This document shows positions 1 to 12,500 of a DNA stretch of 64,000 nt, piece after piece. A program made the translations under genes and the position numbers. The stretch is from Elysia chlorotica (Eukaryota; Mollusca; Gastropoda; Plakobranchidae): assembly GCA_003991915.1 (NCBI GenBank), contig RQTK01000293.1, positions 81,602-145,601 of the forward strand, in the 5' to 3' direction. The notes under the pieces are model-generated. The model ran no database searches. It had not been told where the DNA came from and was given only the letters and a program-made list of their open reading frames with translations. The stretch's first letter is position 1, and every line of letters begins with the position of its first letter.

Positions 1-201
1 GTATGAGAAGTGCAATAGTTGAAAAGTTAGCCCGGGTCTACCTGAAGCGGGCTCCACTGTAGTGCATGAAGGCTTACATGAACATGATTGTACACCACTA
101 GGTTTATCAGTGATGCGCGCTAGTGCCTCTCTTCATTCTAACTCAAATACATACATGTATGGTTTCTTGTCTTCTTGTACTTTTCTTTTCCTTCTTTAGC
201 C

Positions 202-204
<3 letters not shown>

Positions 205-266
<62 letters not shown>
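205..266. repeat. (CT)n microsatellite
   Basis: About 30 CT units; ORFs reading poly-Ser-Leu through it are not genes. Confidence 0.95.
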
Positions 267-268
<2 letters not shown>

Positions 269-611
269 CTTGTTCGATTTATCGACCACATTTTCTATTA
301 AAGACAATCTGTGGCTTGAAATATTATTCTAGTAGTACACTTTACATTAACGAGAACTTGTGGTCAATGTGGAAAAAATATATACTTATAGAGTTAAAAA
401 TTATCTATAGTTTTTTAGTCGAGTCTCATTTACTGTGTTATTAAGTTATTGACACTTTTTCCCTAGCAGGTGTGGTTTTCTCTTTTGGTTCTGTGAAATG
501 TGACTCGTAGTACGTGTAATTATATTCGGCTACACTTGACATTAACTTTAAAGTATGAAGTGGGTGAGTTGATTTCTCTGTCAGCAAAAGGCGATACCGT
601 GGGCATGCTCC

Positions 612-770
612 AAGAGTAAAATCTGACAATTTTACGTGCTGGTCACGTCATGCGGACGCTCATCCAACTAGTTGGGGACGAAATCGGAGACATAGGTTTT
701 ATCCGATCGTGAATTTCGAACCGAGATCTCTCACGTGAGCCATTTCGCCGTCCCCTGTCCCCCTTGCAAA
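612..770 (-). mobile_element. SINE copy (tRNA-derived family)
   Basis: - strand copy: AATCTGACAATTTTACGTGC, AACTAGTTGGGGACGAAATC and a degenerate tRNA-like head ending near 770. Confidence 0.6.
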
Positions 771-1198
771 CCTCAAAGTAACACTACCGTCAATTTAAGC
801 TTTACCAGAAAGTTAATCTATAATTATTATGCATAGTTTTTAATATTGAAGTACAGAAAACAAAGAGATTGTTTTTAACGTATAATTACTTTCTCCACGT
901 GTACGCGCGTTCGTTGACAATTTCGTGGGGAAAATTGTGTGGTATATTAATAACACATATTTAATGATGTGTGACATCTGTTCAGGCTTGTTTGTTTTAT
1001 TGTCAGGGTGAAGCTGGTAACTAAGATATCACATCCTCTCAATTTAGTATGAAGATGGTTAAGAGAGACATGTTTTGTTCTCTCTCTCTCTATTTTTTGT
1101 TTGTCTCTCACTCTCCATTTCATTGGGAACTCAGTTTCTGTTTATATCTCCATTTGTCTCCCTCTCTTTAAAAATTTTAGATCATACAGCCTCTAAAC

Positions 1199-1204
<6 letters not shown>

Positions 1205-1276
<72 letters not shown>
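1205..1276. repeat. (CT)n microsatellite
   Basis: About 35 CT units in the 5' region of VMP1. Confidence 0.95.
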
Positions 1277-1281
<5 letters not shown>

Positions 1282-1529
1282 CTCTCTCTCATTCTCTTTC
1301 TTTCATTTTCTCTCTGTCTCTGAGTTACCTTTAGTGTTCAAACAGTTCTTTTGTGTTTTTCTGTTTTCTTTGTTTTCCTAACGTTGTGAATATATTATAT
1401 TTTTCAGCCCCCTCCCCCCCAAAAAAATGCAGCAAAATCATTATTGGCGTTTTGTGAATATCTTATGAATGTATTCAATATACTTTAACGTGCATTTTTT
1501 ATTTGGAGCTAATCTATGTCCTCCACCAG

Positions 1530-1580
1530 ATCGGGCGCATACAAGACCACATCAAGCAGTCGAGCGTCCCGGTGACAGAG
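1530..1580 (+). other. VMP1: VMP1 5'-UTR part of first visible exon
   Basis: A plausible acceptor (pyrimidine-rich, ending CCACCAG) lies at 1528-1529, 51 nt before the ATG at 1581. The frame is open upstream with no earlier in-frame ATG in this exon, so the ATG at 1581 (GAGATGG, +4 G) is taken as start. More upstream exons and the promoter are probably outside the window. Confidence 0.5.
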
Positions 1581-1656
1581 ATGGCTCGCAAACATTCTGC
1601 TGACAAGTCAAGCCATACAAGCACCGCTGCCTCATCTTCATCCTCCACTTCTGCAG
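1581..1656 (+). CDS. VMP1: VMP1 coding exon 1
   Basis: Encodes the start Met and a short Ser/Thr-rich cytosolic tail (residues 1-25 plus one base). Donor CTGCAG|GTAGCC, phase 1. It joins exon 2 to give Gly26. Not conserved with vertebrates, hence less certain than the rest. Confidence 0.75.
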
Positions 1657-4600
1657 GTAGCCCAGCTCAAATGTTCAAAACGGTCTAAAACACATGATGG
1701 GTCCAATTTTGTGCCCTACTGGCTGTGTCGGTGTCTGTATAGGGTGACTGGCAGAGACAGAAGTCCAGGTCTTTCACGCACTGCTCTTGTATGGCAGCAC
1801 ATAAAATTGTCAGATGTTAGTCTTGGAGCCCGTCCACGATGATGATGTAGCCTATATAAAACAGGCGTTCAATGTAAGGCAAGCAACTCAATTCAAGCTC
1901 TGATCAGATTACCGAAATCTGCAGGTTCTACCTCGCGGTGATAGGCCAAACAAGCATTACTTACGCGCTGCTGCATTGTAAAAGAAAAATAAGAGGAGTT
2001 CCCTGCAGGTTCTACCTCGCGGTGATAGGCCAAACAAGCATTACTTACGCGCTGCTGCATTGAAAAAGAAAAATAAGTGGAGTTCCCTTATTATTTAGAA
2101 CAAATTTTGATAATTTTGAAGACGCAATGCTGTTTTAACAACATGCACACTCGGTAGGGCCTAGGAGTATGGCTGACTGACTTGTCAATCATGTTGGTTA
2201 AAATATAAACATGTGTCACATAGTGAAAACCTGGTCCGTTTTACAGGCCGAGAGGTAAATGTGAATGTAAAAAAGCTCATCTCTTACTTTAGTGCTCTCG
2301 GCCAGAGAAAGGGATGTCCGGTTGAAGGGAGTTCAATGTGGCTGCGATATCTATATTTATGATTTGTTAGACCTTTCAGCTGCTAGAAGAGAAGGGCCAG
2401 ACCCACGTTTTTTGACACTTATATAGCTGCCATTGATTGCTCTTATGGTTTTTTGAATGGAGATTGTTACAACAATCCCACTCTATGTGCTTCATTTTAA
2501 GTTGAGACTTTCACCATAGTGATAATGTCATATATTATTTTTGAGGGTATAGTTTAATACTACAGATCTCGTTTTATGAACAACCTTCCTCTCTGTGTCC
2601 AGGCACTGCCCGCCAGCGCAACAAGAGTCAGACCAACGGCTCCAGGATGCTGCACACGTCGCCCAGCGAGGTCCAGTTCAAGCGCTTGCGGGATCTGGTC
2701 CATGCAGAGAAGCGGGAAAGGGAGAGCATCGTCCTGTGGCGCAAGCCGCTCGTCACGCTCCAGTACTTCGGGCTGGAGTCGTTCATGCTGCTCTCTGCTC
2801 TGGGAAACAGGTAACACAGTGTGGAAGAAAATCACTATTAGATTAAGATTAAGATTAGGCTAGTTTGTCCCATCTATAGGGAAATTCTTCTGGGTCATAC
2901 ATTTACATTTGTTTCGAAATAACATCAATACGTATACAAAGCATTTTACATTCACATGTAACACTGCTGAAATCATACACTGTCAGACATTCAAAGTGAG
3001 TAAATTTCTTTCCAAAGATAGTTCTTTTCTCCAGTTTGATTTTGCCCATGAAGCTCTTTAGTCCTTGGACGCTGCTCTCAGAAATGAAGTTAGAATACAG
3101 AATACAGAAGTCTTTATTCATCTCTCGAGGGGAAATTAAAAATATACCCTCTTCATACAACAAGTTAAAACTATACACTTTAAAAGTGGCTATGATCATT
3201 GAATGGAACAATCTGAATAAACAATATGGAGCCGTATGGAGAAGAATTGCTGTTTCACCAAGAGTGTATTTACTTGGTTGTTGTTTTTTAAGCCTCTCAA
3301 AAAACAGTTCTTATAGTGAATAATGCTCAACTGGAAGGTTACTCAATTTTGACAAACTTAAACTACAGGAATTGCATAAAGATTATTGAGCAAACCTTTT
3401 ATCTTTCAAATAAAAAGATATAACTAACCTCTGTGAAATCACATTCTCTATAGATTTCTTGTTCAAGCTAGATCTATATATTACTATAGAATTTCTACTA
3501 ACAATATATGTCTTATTTCGCCAAAAACCTGCTGCAGAAGCTTTACAGAAGTAAGGAAAAATCTCCCATCCATTTCAGTAAGACTTGTATGTTTTTAAGG
3601 AACTAATGATGAGTACACTTTACACTCTACAGAATGTACAAGAGGAAAGTGGCAGTTATGCTGACTCTGGTCCTCATGCTTGTGGCTTATACTGTCTATT
3701 CTATGGAGGGGCCACATCAGCAGGTCAGTTCAACACTTAGAACAAAAGATAAACTTCAGAAACCTGCAAACAGAGCATGTTGTTTATATTTTTCAATGAA
3801 AATATGAATTATCTTTATATAAACTATATCAAGATTAAAGAGTAAATTTCTTTCCAAAAAGAAAAGTGAGGAGAACTTGAAGATGAGAAGACGCAGAGCA
3901 CAGAGAATGTATTTAATTAACTTATATAAAATACTTTAAAAGAAGACAAAGAAGATTTAATTAACTTATCTTTATATAAAATACTTTAAAAGAAGACAAA
4001 GAAGCAGCAGGAGTGTGGTACATCAGCAGAAGGATAAAAATGTCATGAACTGAAAAGAAGTCAAACAAAGAAGTTTTGAAAATGGTCGGGCACAAGAGCT
4101 TCTGTTAAGGAAAGCGCTTTGTAAGGGAATTATTATTTTAACCTTTTGTGTTGTTTGCTATTCAGATTGTCCAGTCGGTGGAAAAGAAGTTCCTGTGGTA
4201 CGCCTACTGGGTTGGGCTGGGAATCCTCTCCTCTGTGGGTCTAGGCACAGGCCTGCACACATTCCTGCTCTACTTGGTGAGAAACTCGATTCTCTTGTAG
4301 ATTAAAATATTAAGTATAAACTTTTTCACATTGCATGATTACAGGCCTATTCTTTGAGTAAGCACTATTTTGGGGAATTTTCAAAACTTTATTGCAGGTA
4401 ACGGCTTTGATATTTATTATTTTGAAATGTAAAGTTTGCAGATCAATACAAAAAGGCACTGGCGCAATAACACATCAATGTGCTAAAAAATGTTGCAGCG
4501 TGATTGGGAAAGGTCAACCCTTTGATGTATGCACAGTCATGGTTATCACTACTGTAAAGTTTTATTTAAGGAAATGCTACATACGAACCAAGGCAAACTT

Positions 4601-7600
4601 GCATATTGATTTTGTTTTATTTTTGTTGGTCAAATTTCCACTCTTCCATTTGTTTTATTTTTTAAGACTAATACACAGAATTGGTCAGCTGAGAAATATA
4701 AAATAAATCCGTTCAGGAATATTTTGTTTTCAAGTTTATTCTCTTATGAATGTGTGTTACTCCATTGCAGTATTTTAATCAAAGTAACTTTTCCGTCTTT
4801 CGTCTCCCAGGGCCCTCACATTGCTACTGTCACCCTAGCTGCCTTTGAGTGCAACTCTGTTGATTTCCCAGAGCCACCGTATCCTAATGAGTAGGTCACC
4901 ATCCATCAACATCAACATGTCTTTTTCCTGTAATTTCAGTTTTTAACAGGTTGCGGAAGTCACTTAGTTGGGTTCACTTAACCATGACAAAGGAAATTTT
5001 GAAACCTTTTCTAGTATATAAATATCTGGAACAAAACGAAGAGAGGGCATGTTTTTCAGAAACCTTTTCTGGTATAATAAATATCTGGAACAAAACGGAG
5101 AAAAATGTTTTTCTCTGTTTATTGACATCAATTATCTTTCAGAAGATGTGTCTGATATGAAAGCATAGTACTATGAATGTTTCTGTTAATAAAAATGTTT
5201 TTTAAATAAAGAGGGCGTTATTTCTTGCATTGCATTAGGTGTTTCTATTTGCTTCATATTTTTATTGGAATATTGACAATTAGAAATAAAAATCTGAATG
5301 ATAATTGAACAATTTTCTTTGCAAAACTTTAGAAGCCTTTTTTGATTATTTGTATGTGTTTTTTTTCCTCTGCTTACTCACATATAAAAAAAATTTTGGT
5401 AATTCTCTCTTGGCGTAAATATTAGTGATGGTGAAAGGGTTGGGGTTGGGTTGGTTTAACGTCCAACAGCAGCACTATATAGGAGTGATGGTGAACAGAG
5501 AACCTCTCTGTAGATAACTCGAAGAAAAAGATTGACTTGAAATGAAGAAGAAATAATTACCAAAAAAAGATACTTTCGTTTATTACGCCTGGATGCTTAC
5601 TGAAAGCTTGCTTGTACTTGTAGGATAAGAGAAGGGTTACAAGACAAAATATACTTTCATTGTCCATCCAAGGGAAATTGTCATGTGGTTACAATGGCCA
5701 CAGAGCAAAGTAGATAGAATCGTTATTTAAATCATTTTGCATTTTGCCTGTGTCTGCCTCCACAGGATAAAGTGTCCTGTAAATGCCGAGCCGCGAGAGA
5801 TGACTCTGTGGACCATCATGAGCAAAGTTCGTGTGGAGGCCATTATGTGGGTGAGTAGCCGTCAGAATGTGTGCTCAGCAGAAAAAATGGTAGACGGTTA
5901 ATCTCCAAATCGGGAGGTCCATGGTTAGAAATCCATGATTGGTCAAAAATATCTTTGTCTGGTTGTCTCCTACTGGTTGAGCCAGTGTCGGTATAACATG
6001 ACTAGCCGAGACAGAAGTCATGGAATCCGTCTCTGAGTAGTAGCTTGTAAAATTGTCACACATAAGTCTTGGAACCTGTCCCTAATATATAGCCTATATA
6101 GCTGACGCAAAGCAACAACAAGCAAACCTAAATTTAAGAGATTTTTTTTTCATTGGTTGAGAGGGGGGGGGGGGGTGCAAAATTTTTTTTTTTTAATGCA
6201 GACATAGGTAAGTGTATCCACAAAAGTTGGAAAGGTGAAAAAAAAATCAGGTTAGAAAATAAAGCATAAAAAGCTGACAGTTGTGAGCTATTTAGTATTA
6301 AATTTCAAACGTATAGTAGAGTGCCTACTCTGATCTTTCTCTTGTTATAATTATACCAATGGAAAGACACTTGATGACATATTTTCATAGAAGGAATACC
6401 TTGGAGATACACCCACAGGCTCACACTCTTCCTCTACCTTCCTGTAAGTGTTGAAAGTATCACAGCCTTTTGTCAACACTGAGCATGGTTTGTGGATACT
6501 TAGCTGATCAAATTCCCTTCTTTATCGGGGAAGTCTTTGATTACAGTTTTAAGTTTTCATATTATTTTACAGTTTACGCTGCCTAAAGTTGATCTCCATG
6601 GAGTTTGCCTGAAATGCAATGTGGTATGCCAATGAGAATCAAGTTAAATGCCTTTTATATTATATATAATATATTAAGAACTGTGGATGGAGTTTCTAAG
6701 GGAAAAAAAATCCAAATGAAAATGATTGTGAGAAGCTTTTGCTCACGCAGTGCCCACTGTCTTTACAAAGCCTGTCAGAGACACACAAGTTGTTTGGCTA
6801 TGTTTCAGGGAGCGGGAACCGCCATTGGTGAGCTGCCTCCGTACTTCATGGCCCGGGCAGCGCGTCTGTCGGGAGCCGACCTGGAGGACGACGAGTTTGA
6901 AGAAATTGAGGAGCTGCTCCATGAGAAGAAGAAACATCCGGAGGAAATGGTAAGATTTACTGTCGGTTAATGTGAAATTTTTCTATGCTTTAGAAATTAA
7001 AAAACAAGGAAGAAGAAACATTCTGAGGAAATGGTAATATTTTGGTAATATTTACTGTCGGTTAATGTTAAATTTTTCTATGCACTAGAAATTAAAAAAC
7101 AACATTGATTTGTCCTATAAAGAAATACAATTTTTTTAAATGTTCTTAAATTGCGGATAAAAGGCTTTGCGCCAGTAGCATCACATTGATTTTGTGAACT
7201 TTGACTAACATTGAAATTTCAGTCAAGAAAATGGTCTGTATTTAGCCTGAAATAAGTACTTCAACAAAATATTTGAGTGTGTTGTACAGTTTAATAACTC
7301 ATCGCACTGTTTCCTAGCATTAAGTTCTAAATCCCAATCAAACACTTCAGGTTACATACTCACATTTGACAAATAGAAAATTAAGCTAAGTCTGTTTCGT
7401 ATAAATCCACTAAACCATTCAATGCATGATTAAAAAAAAAATTTGTTAATGTGCTGCAAGTTTTGTAAAAATCTTTAAGGAAAAAAAAAAGGCTTAACCT
7501 TCTCTTATATATTACTTTGCATCTTACTTTTTTATTGGTTGTTGCTTTTTTGTATGTATTTATTTCAAAATCATTTAAATTTATAATTTTTGTTTCAAAC

Positions 7601-9436
7601 AATTTAATGATATGAAACTAGGTAAAATGCCCTGTTTTAGTTAACAAGACCTTTTTTTTTTTGCACTTTACTGCTTTATTCATAGTTTGCAATGATTTTA
7701 CATTTTATTTAACAAAAATTACTTAAACATCACCTTTATCCTCACTGGTCTCCCACTTTTCAATAAAATCTATAGCCTCGACAACGCGTGAGATTTTGTT
7801 CATTTTTTTAATTAAGGTTATATTTAATTCAGGTTGTTTTGCTCTCTATCTTCCTCCTCTATTAATGAAAAGATAAGTTCACTGATTTCGTTTGTATTTG
7901 TGAGAAAGTAGTTCAATCATATTGAAGTCAGAAAAGGGTTTTAATGCTCTTGAAAGATTTAATGCTAAAATAACTCAAACTCTGGGCATATTTAAACCTA
8001 TGTTAGTAAATAATTTTCTAATTACTAAAACTTTTTTTATGTAGATTTTTGTGCAAATAATGATCTTCAAGATAAAAGATTCTGTTATAGTCATTTTTTG
8101 CTCTTAATTTTACAAAACAAAAGAAGAGAGCATAGATTACATTGTGTAGCTTGCTGAATTGAATTTTTATCTTTTTTTTTTTATTATTTTTGTTCGTTGC
8201 TTTTACTTCATGAACAAAAACCAACATTGGAAATTTTGTTGAAAGTCAGGATATGCTGTGCTATAGGGTGGAAAAAATCAAATCAACTGCGTGCTTGGAT
8301 GCTTGCTTTTGGTGTTTATTTTCTGTTTTATCTTGAAAATTTTGAACTTGAATTTGCTAGTAAGATTTTTTAATTTGTTAATATAATATAATGAGCTTGA
8401 GCTTATGCTATGTAGAAGGGATGATATAATTGCCTATCAATTTTGAAACTAAAAGAGAACTGTTGAAATTTTTAAATTCTGATATTCCCTCTACAATTTT
8501 TACTACATACTATAGGAATATTTTAAAGCTGAATACATCTTCGGCCAGTTATTATAAAAAGTTGCCTAAAATTAAAGAAAAAATTAAAACAAAACAAAAG
8601 CATTCTGGAAGGGGGAAAAAACCAGGTATACCCATCGTTGTTTAGGGTTTCCTCATATGAAACTTACTCCTAAACATTTTCATTTTAACTGATAAAATTA
8701 ATACGAAGGTTAAGAAATTATTTTCTAGTAAACTGAGTATTCTTGGGCATTAACGTTCCATTTTGTATTCTTTCTCTGTGAGCAGGGTTTCATGGAGAAA
8801 GCGAAGCTCTCAGTTCACAACCTCGTACAGAGGGTTGGATTCTTCGGCATCTTGGCCTGTGCCTCGGTGAGTGGAAGTTTCTGAGAAACTTTTGTTTGAA
8901 GTAAATTTAAGCTTTCAGTCAGACTTTAAAAACACACATTGGTGAGTTAAAATTGTTTAAAGTGAATTAAAGCTTTAAGTCAGACTTTAAAAACACACAT
9001 TGGTGAGTTAAAAGTCGTTAAAATGTATATAACAAAACTTTAATGTTAAATTCAAGGTATTGGTGAGACTATAAAAACACAGCTCGGTAAATTCAAAATA
9101 TTGTGGTTGGATCTAAAAAAAAACGTTACTGATAAATTAAAGTTATTTATCAAAATAAACTTAAGATATTCAGATTGTAAAATCACAGCTTAGTAAGTTT
9201 AAAATCTTAACAAAGTATCTAAGAAAACTTTAAAACTCTCCACACATGTTAGTCTATGGGCAGGGAAATCTGAGTAGGTATGAACATCTGGCTACTCTAG
9301 ACTGAGAATCAGAGTTTTTGCACTGACCAGAAAGTAGCAGTTGACCATTCACACAAGGTGCCTTCATACAACTCCGTGTTAAACTTTTAAAGTCGTTTGT
9401 TCTCTCTATCTATCTCTCTGTCTCTGTCTCTCTCTG

Positions 9437-9514
<78 letters not shown>

Positions 9515-12500
9515 GTAAAAAAAAAAAGGGTTATTTTTTTACTTGCTTATGGGGTACTTCTTTTTAGATGCCTACAGCTAATTCAAGGTACCGCCAATCT
9601 TTTTAGTTTTTTTCTATTAATACGAAATACTAATGAAATTCTAAGCAATATGTGGGTACAAAAATTATGTATCTTAAATAAATAAAAAGTTTATGTCACT
9701 TTGAAAGGATCAGAAGCTAGAACATCATGGAGACTGGCAACCTCCTTACAGTATTTTTTTTAAATTAGTACCTTTTTTTTCCATTTTGTTGAAAATTAGT
9801 TGTACACATTCTCGAAATTTACTTACAGGAGTCTATTGTGCAGTTTGAGTAAATATATGGCTGGGTTTTTTTTTTGTATAATCTGGTGAAGGAATTATAA
9901 TTGTCAAACAAAAAATAAATGAAATGGAGTGGAAGAAGCTATGCCTTTTATTGAAGAGAAACAATATATAAAATATAAAACTTGCTTCTTTTTTTTTGAT
10001 GAAGGGGCCCAGAGAAAAGAAAACAGAATGTTTGAAAAGATTTTCTTTGAGTTAAAAAATAAGTTGTGAAATATATATTTGCTTAGAAATAAAACCAGAG
10101 TACCAGTTACTAAAGCTCTATAGTTAGTATTAGACATTCACAACATAGTTAAACAATTCTTTCTTTTTTTCAAATTTTTTTGCAACCTCTGCCATTTTTA
10201 TTTTTTTGGATTTTTATACAAATTATTAACAAAAGAAATAATTTACACTGTTGCCAAAAACTCACAGCAAGATCAAACAATTGTTCAAGCTTTTATGATA
10301 GAATCCAAATACAACAAACTCAATTAATACTTTAGGAATGTCCATTTAGCCCATATGCCTTTGGTTACTCATGTTAACATAGATGAGTCTAGAGCTGGTC
10401 GTGGAACAGTACATGGAAATATACAAACATGCTTTTCCAAATAGTAGCACCCCAAATCATCACATTTTTTAGCGTCACTGCAAAGATTTCATGAAAAGGT
10501 GTAACTTTGGAATGGCTTTTCATGGAGAACAAGGGGGATAATTGTCACTTTTTATTATTGCAAAGATAGAAACAAGGACAATGTACATAAGAAAAGAAAG
10601 CAAAAGATTGGCTTTTGTGATGGAAACATCTACCCTGCAAACTGAGCCAGAACTCACAAAATTTGTGCCTCTTCAAAAAAAAACAAAAAAAAAACCATAA
10701 AATTAATGGCTTTTCTTCAAGAATCTCAAGTATAAAAATAAGTAAATAATGAGGCTGCTTATTAGTATGAAGAATGAATACGTTGAAGGAAAGAAAGTTA
10801 GGATGTGACTGTTAAAATTATTGAAAGATAGACAAAGAGGAAAGCAGATGAAGAAATAATAACAGAAAAGCACTAATTCAAGAATTGGAGTATCAACTCG
10901 CGGTGGTATATTTTCCCGCTTTTCATGATAAAGATCAAGCAATCCTGTACCAACTAACACACCAGTTACATCAAGATAAATCCCGTCCAGTTACCCCAGG
11001 GTCCCTCAATATCTGTCAGCTCAACAGGTGGTGTAATGGATTATTATGTAACCCCTGGGGAACCAGGAATAATTTTGATGTCCAAAGTTTTGTGAAATAA
11101 TACTCTATATATTTATCTAAGAACTATTACATTTGATCGTGAACTTGGGCAGATATAAATATTTAAAAACAGGTTGTAATTTTAGACATTTAATACTGAC
11201 ATCTCTTTTTCTACAGTATATTTCTCCTGTGATTACAATGTTACCATAACAAAATGTACACGACATTGAAAATTTGAAACTTGTCTATTAGTCCACACAC
11301 CTTTTGCTTTTAGAATTATTATGTTTTGACCGATGCATGACCCGACAGGTGAACTAAAAGTTGGGTAGTTTGTCGCAATCTAAGAAAGCTTTACTGGTAA
11401 ATTTAAGTTGCTAGTCAGACTATTGACTATTGTCTGTGATTGTTTTATAAACTTTATTGAAAACTTGGAGTACATTTTCTTTCTGTGACGTTCAGAGTTT
11501 GGTTTAATTTCTTTTTTCTATTAAAAATCATATGACTGCATGGAGTTTCAGATTCCATATCTCTCTTAATTTACCTTAGAGTTTAATTGTTTGATTCTTT
11601 TGTATCTCATGTGCAGATCCCCAACCCACTGTTTGATCTGGCAGGAATCACGTGTGGCCATTTTCTCATTCCCTTTTGGACGTTTTTTGGCGCTACACTC
11701 ATTGGCAAGGCCGTTATAAAGATGCATATACAAGTAAGAATATTATAACATTATTGATAGAAAAGAAATGCTTTGTCAGTAAAGTAAGACAGTAAATCAG
11801 AGAAAATTGAACATAATTATTACTTATTTAAGGTGAGAAATTACTTCTGTTATATTTACATTTGTGAGGACTATGTATAGATGATAATTATATATCATGT
11901 TAGTTTGATATTTTTTATTGTGAAATGGAAGGTGTGCAGATCAATACAAAAATGTGCTAGCGTAAGAGCTTATCAACCTGCACAACTTGTATGCCGAGTG
12001 ATAGGAAAAGGTTATAATATGTTGATGTGTAACAGTCTAATCTTGTAAGGCATATGATGCTTTTTGTTATAATTTCTTGAAACTTTTCTCTTCCACAGAA
12101 ACTGTTTGTAATATTCCTTTTTAGTGCCCACCATGTACAAAAGGTGGTCAAATTGATTGGGTGAGTAGTAAGGCTGAATTTGAACATTTGTGATTTGCAT
12201 AACTCAAATTTCTGTATTAGGGTAGTATTCATCTGAACTTAAATGGCTGGCAGATTTTCATGCTACTTTGTAGATCACTGTATATGATGTGTAAAATTTA
12301 ATGTGTGTCTTGAATAAATAGAAGAACCATGGTAAAACGTATGGAACTTCAACTAATTTAAAAATATGGAGACATCCTGTGGGATTTATAAACAGGCAAT
12401 ATGTAGATATCAGTTGGCAAGATTTTATATTATTGGTAAATTAAGTACAAAAGAATTAGAAGGCATATAGTTGGTTCCTGTCTTTTCACTCATTTATATG

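Noticed and set aside
2840-3160. Possible LINE/SINE 3' tails (GTCCCATCTATAGGGAAATT; also near 3110 and 5655)
   Set aside because: The short resemblance to a CATCYAAGGGAAATT-type tail is suggestive but too short to delimit an element.
4400-4520. Similarity to about 11915-12010 (GCAGATCAATACAAAAA block)
   Set aside because: Probably two old copies of a dispersed repeat, but boundaries could not be set by eye.
8430-8645. 71-aa ORF in VMP1 intron 7
   Set aside because: AT-biased Lys/Ile/Asn-rich composition, no motif, no splice role.
9896-10390. A true bacterial-type diversity-generating retroelement
   Set aside because: The substitution pattern resembles one, but no reverse transcriptase, accessory gene or C-type-lectin-like target was seen in the window, and DGRs are not known in animals; kept only as an open hypothesis.
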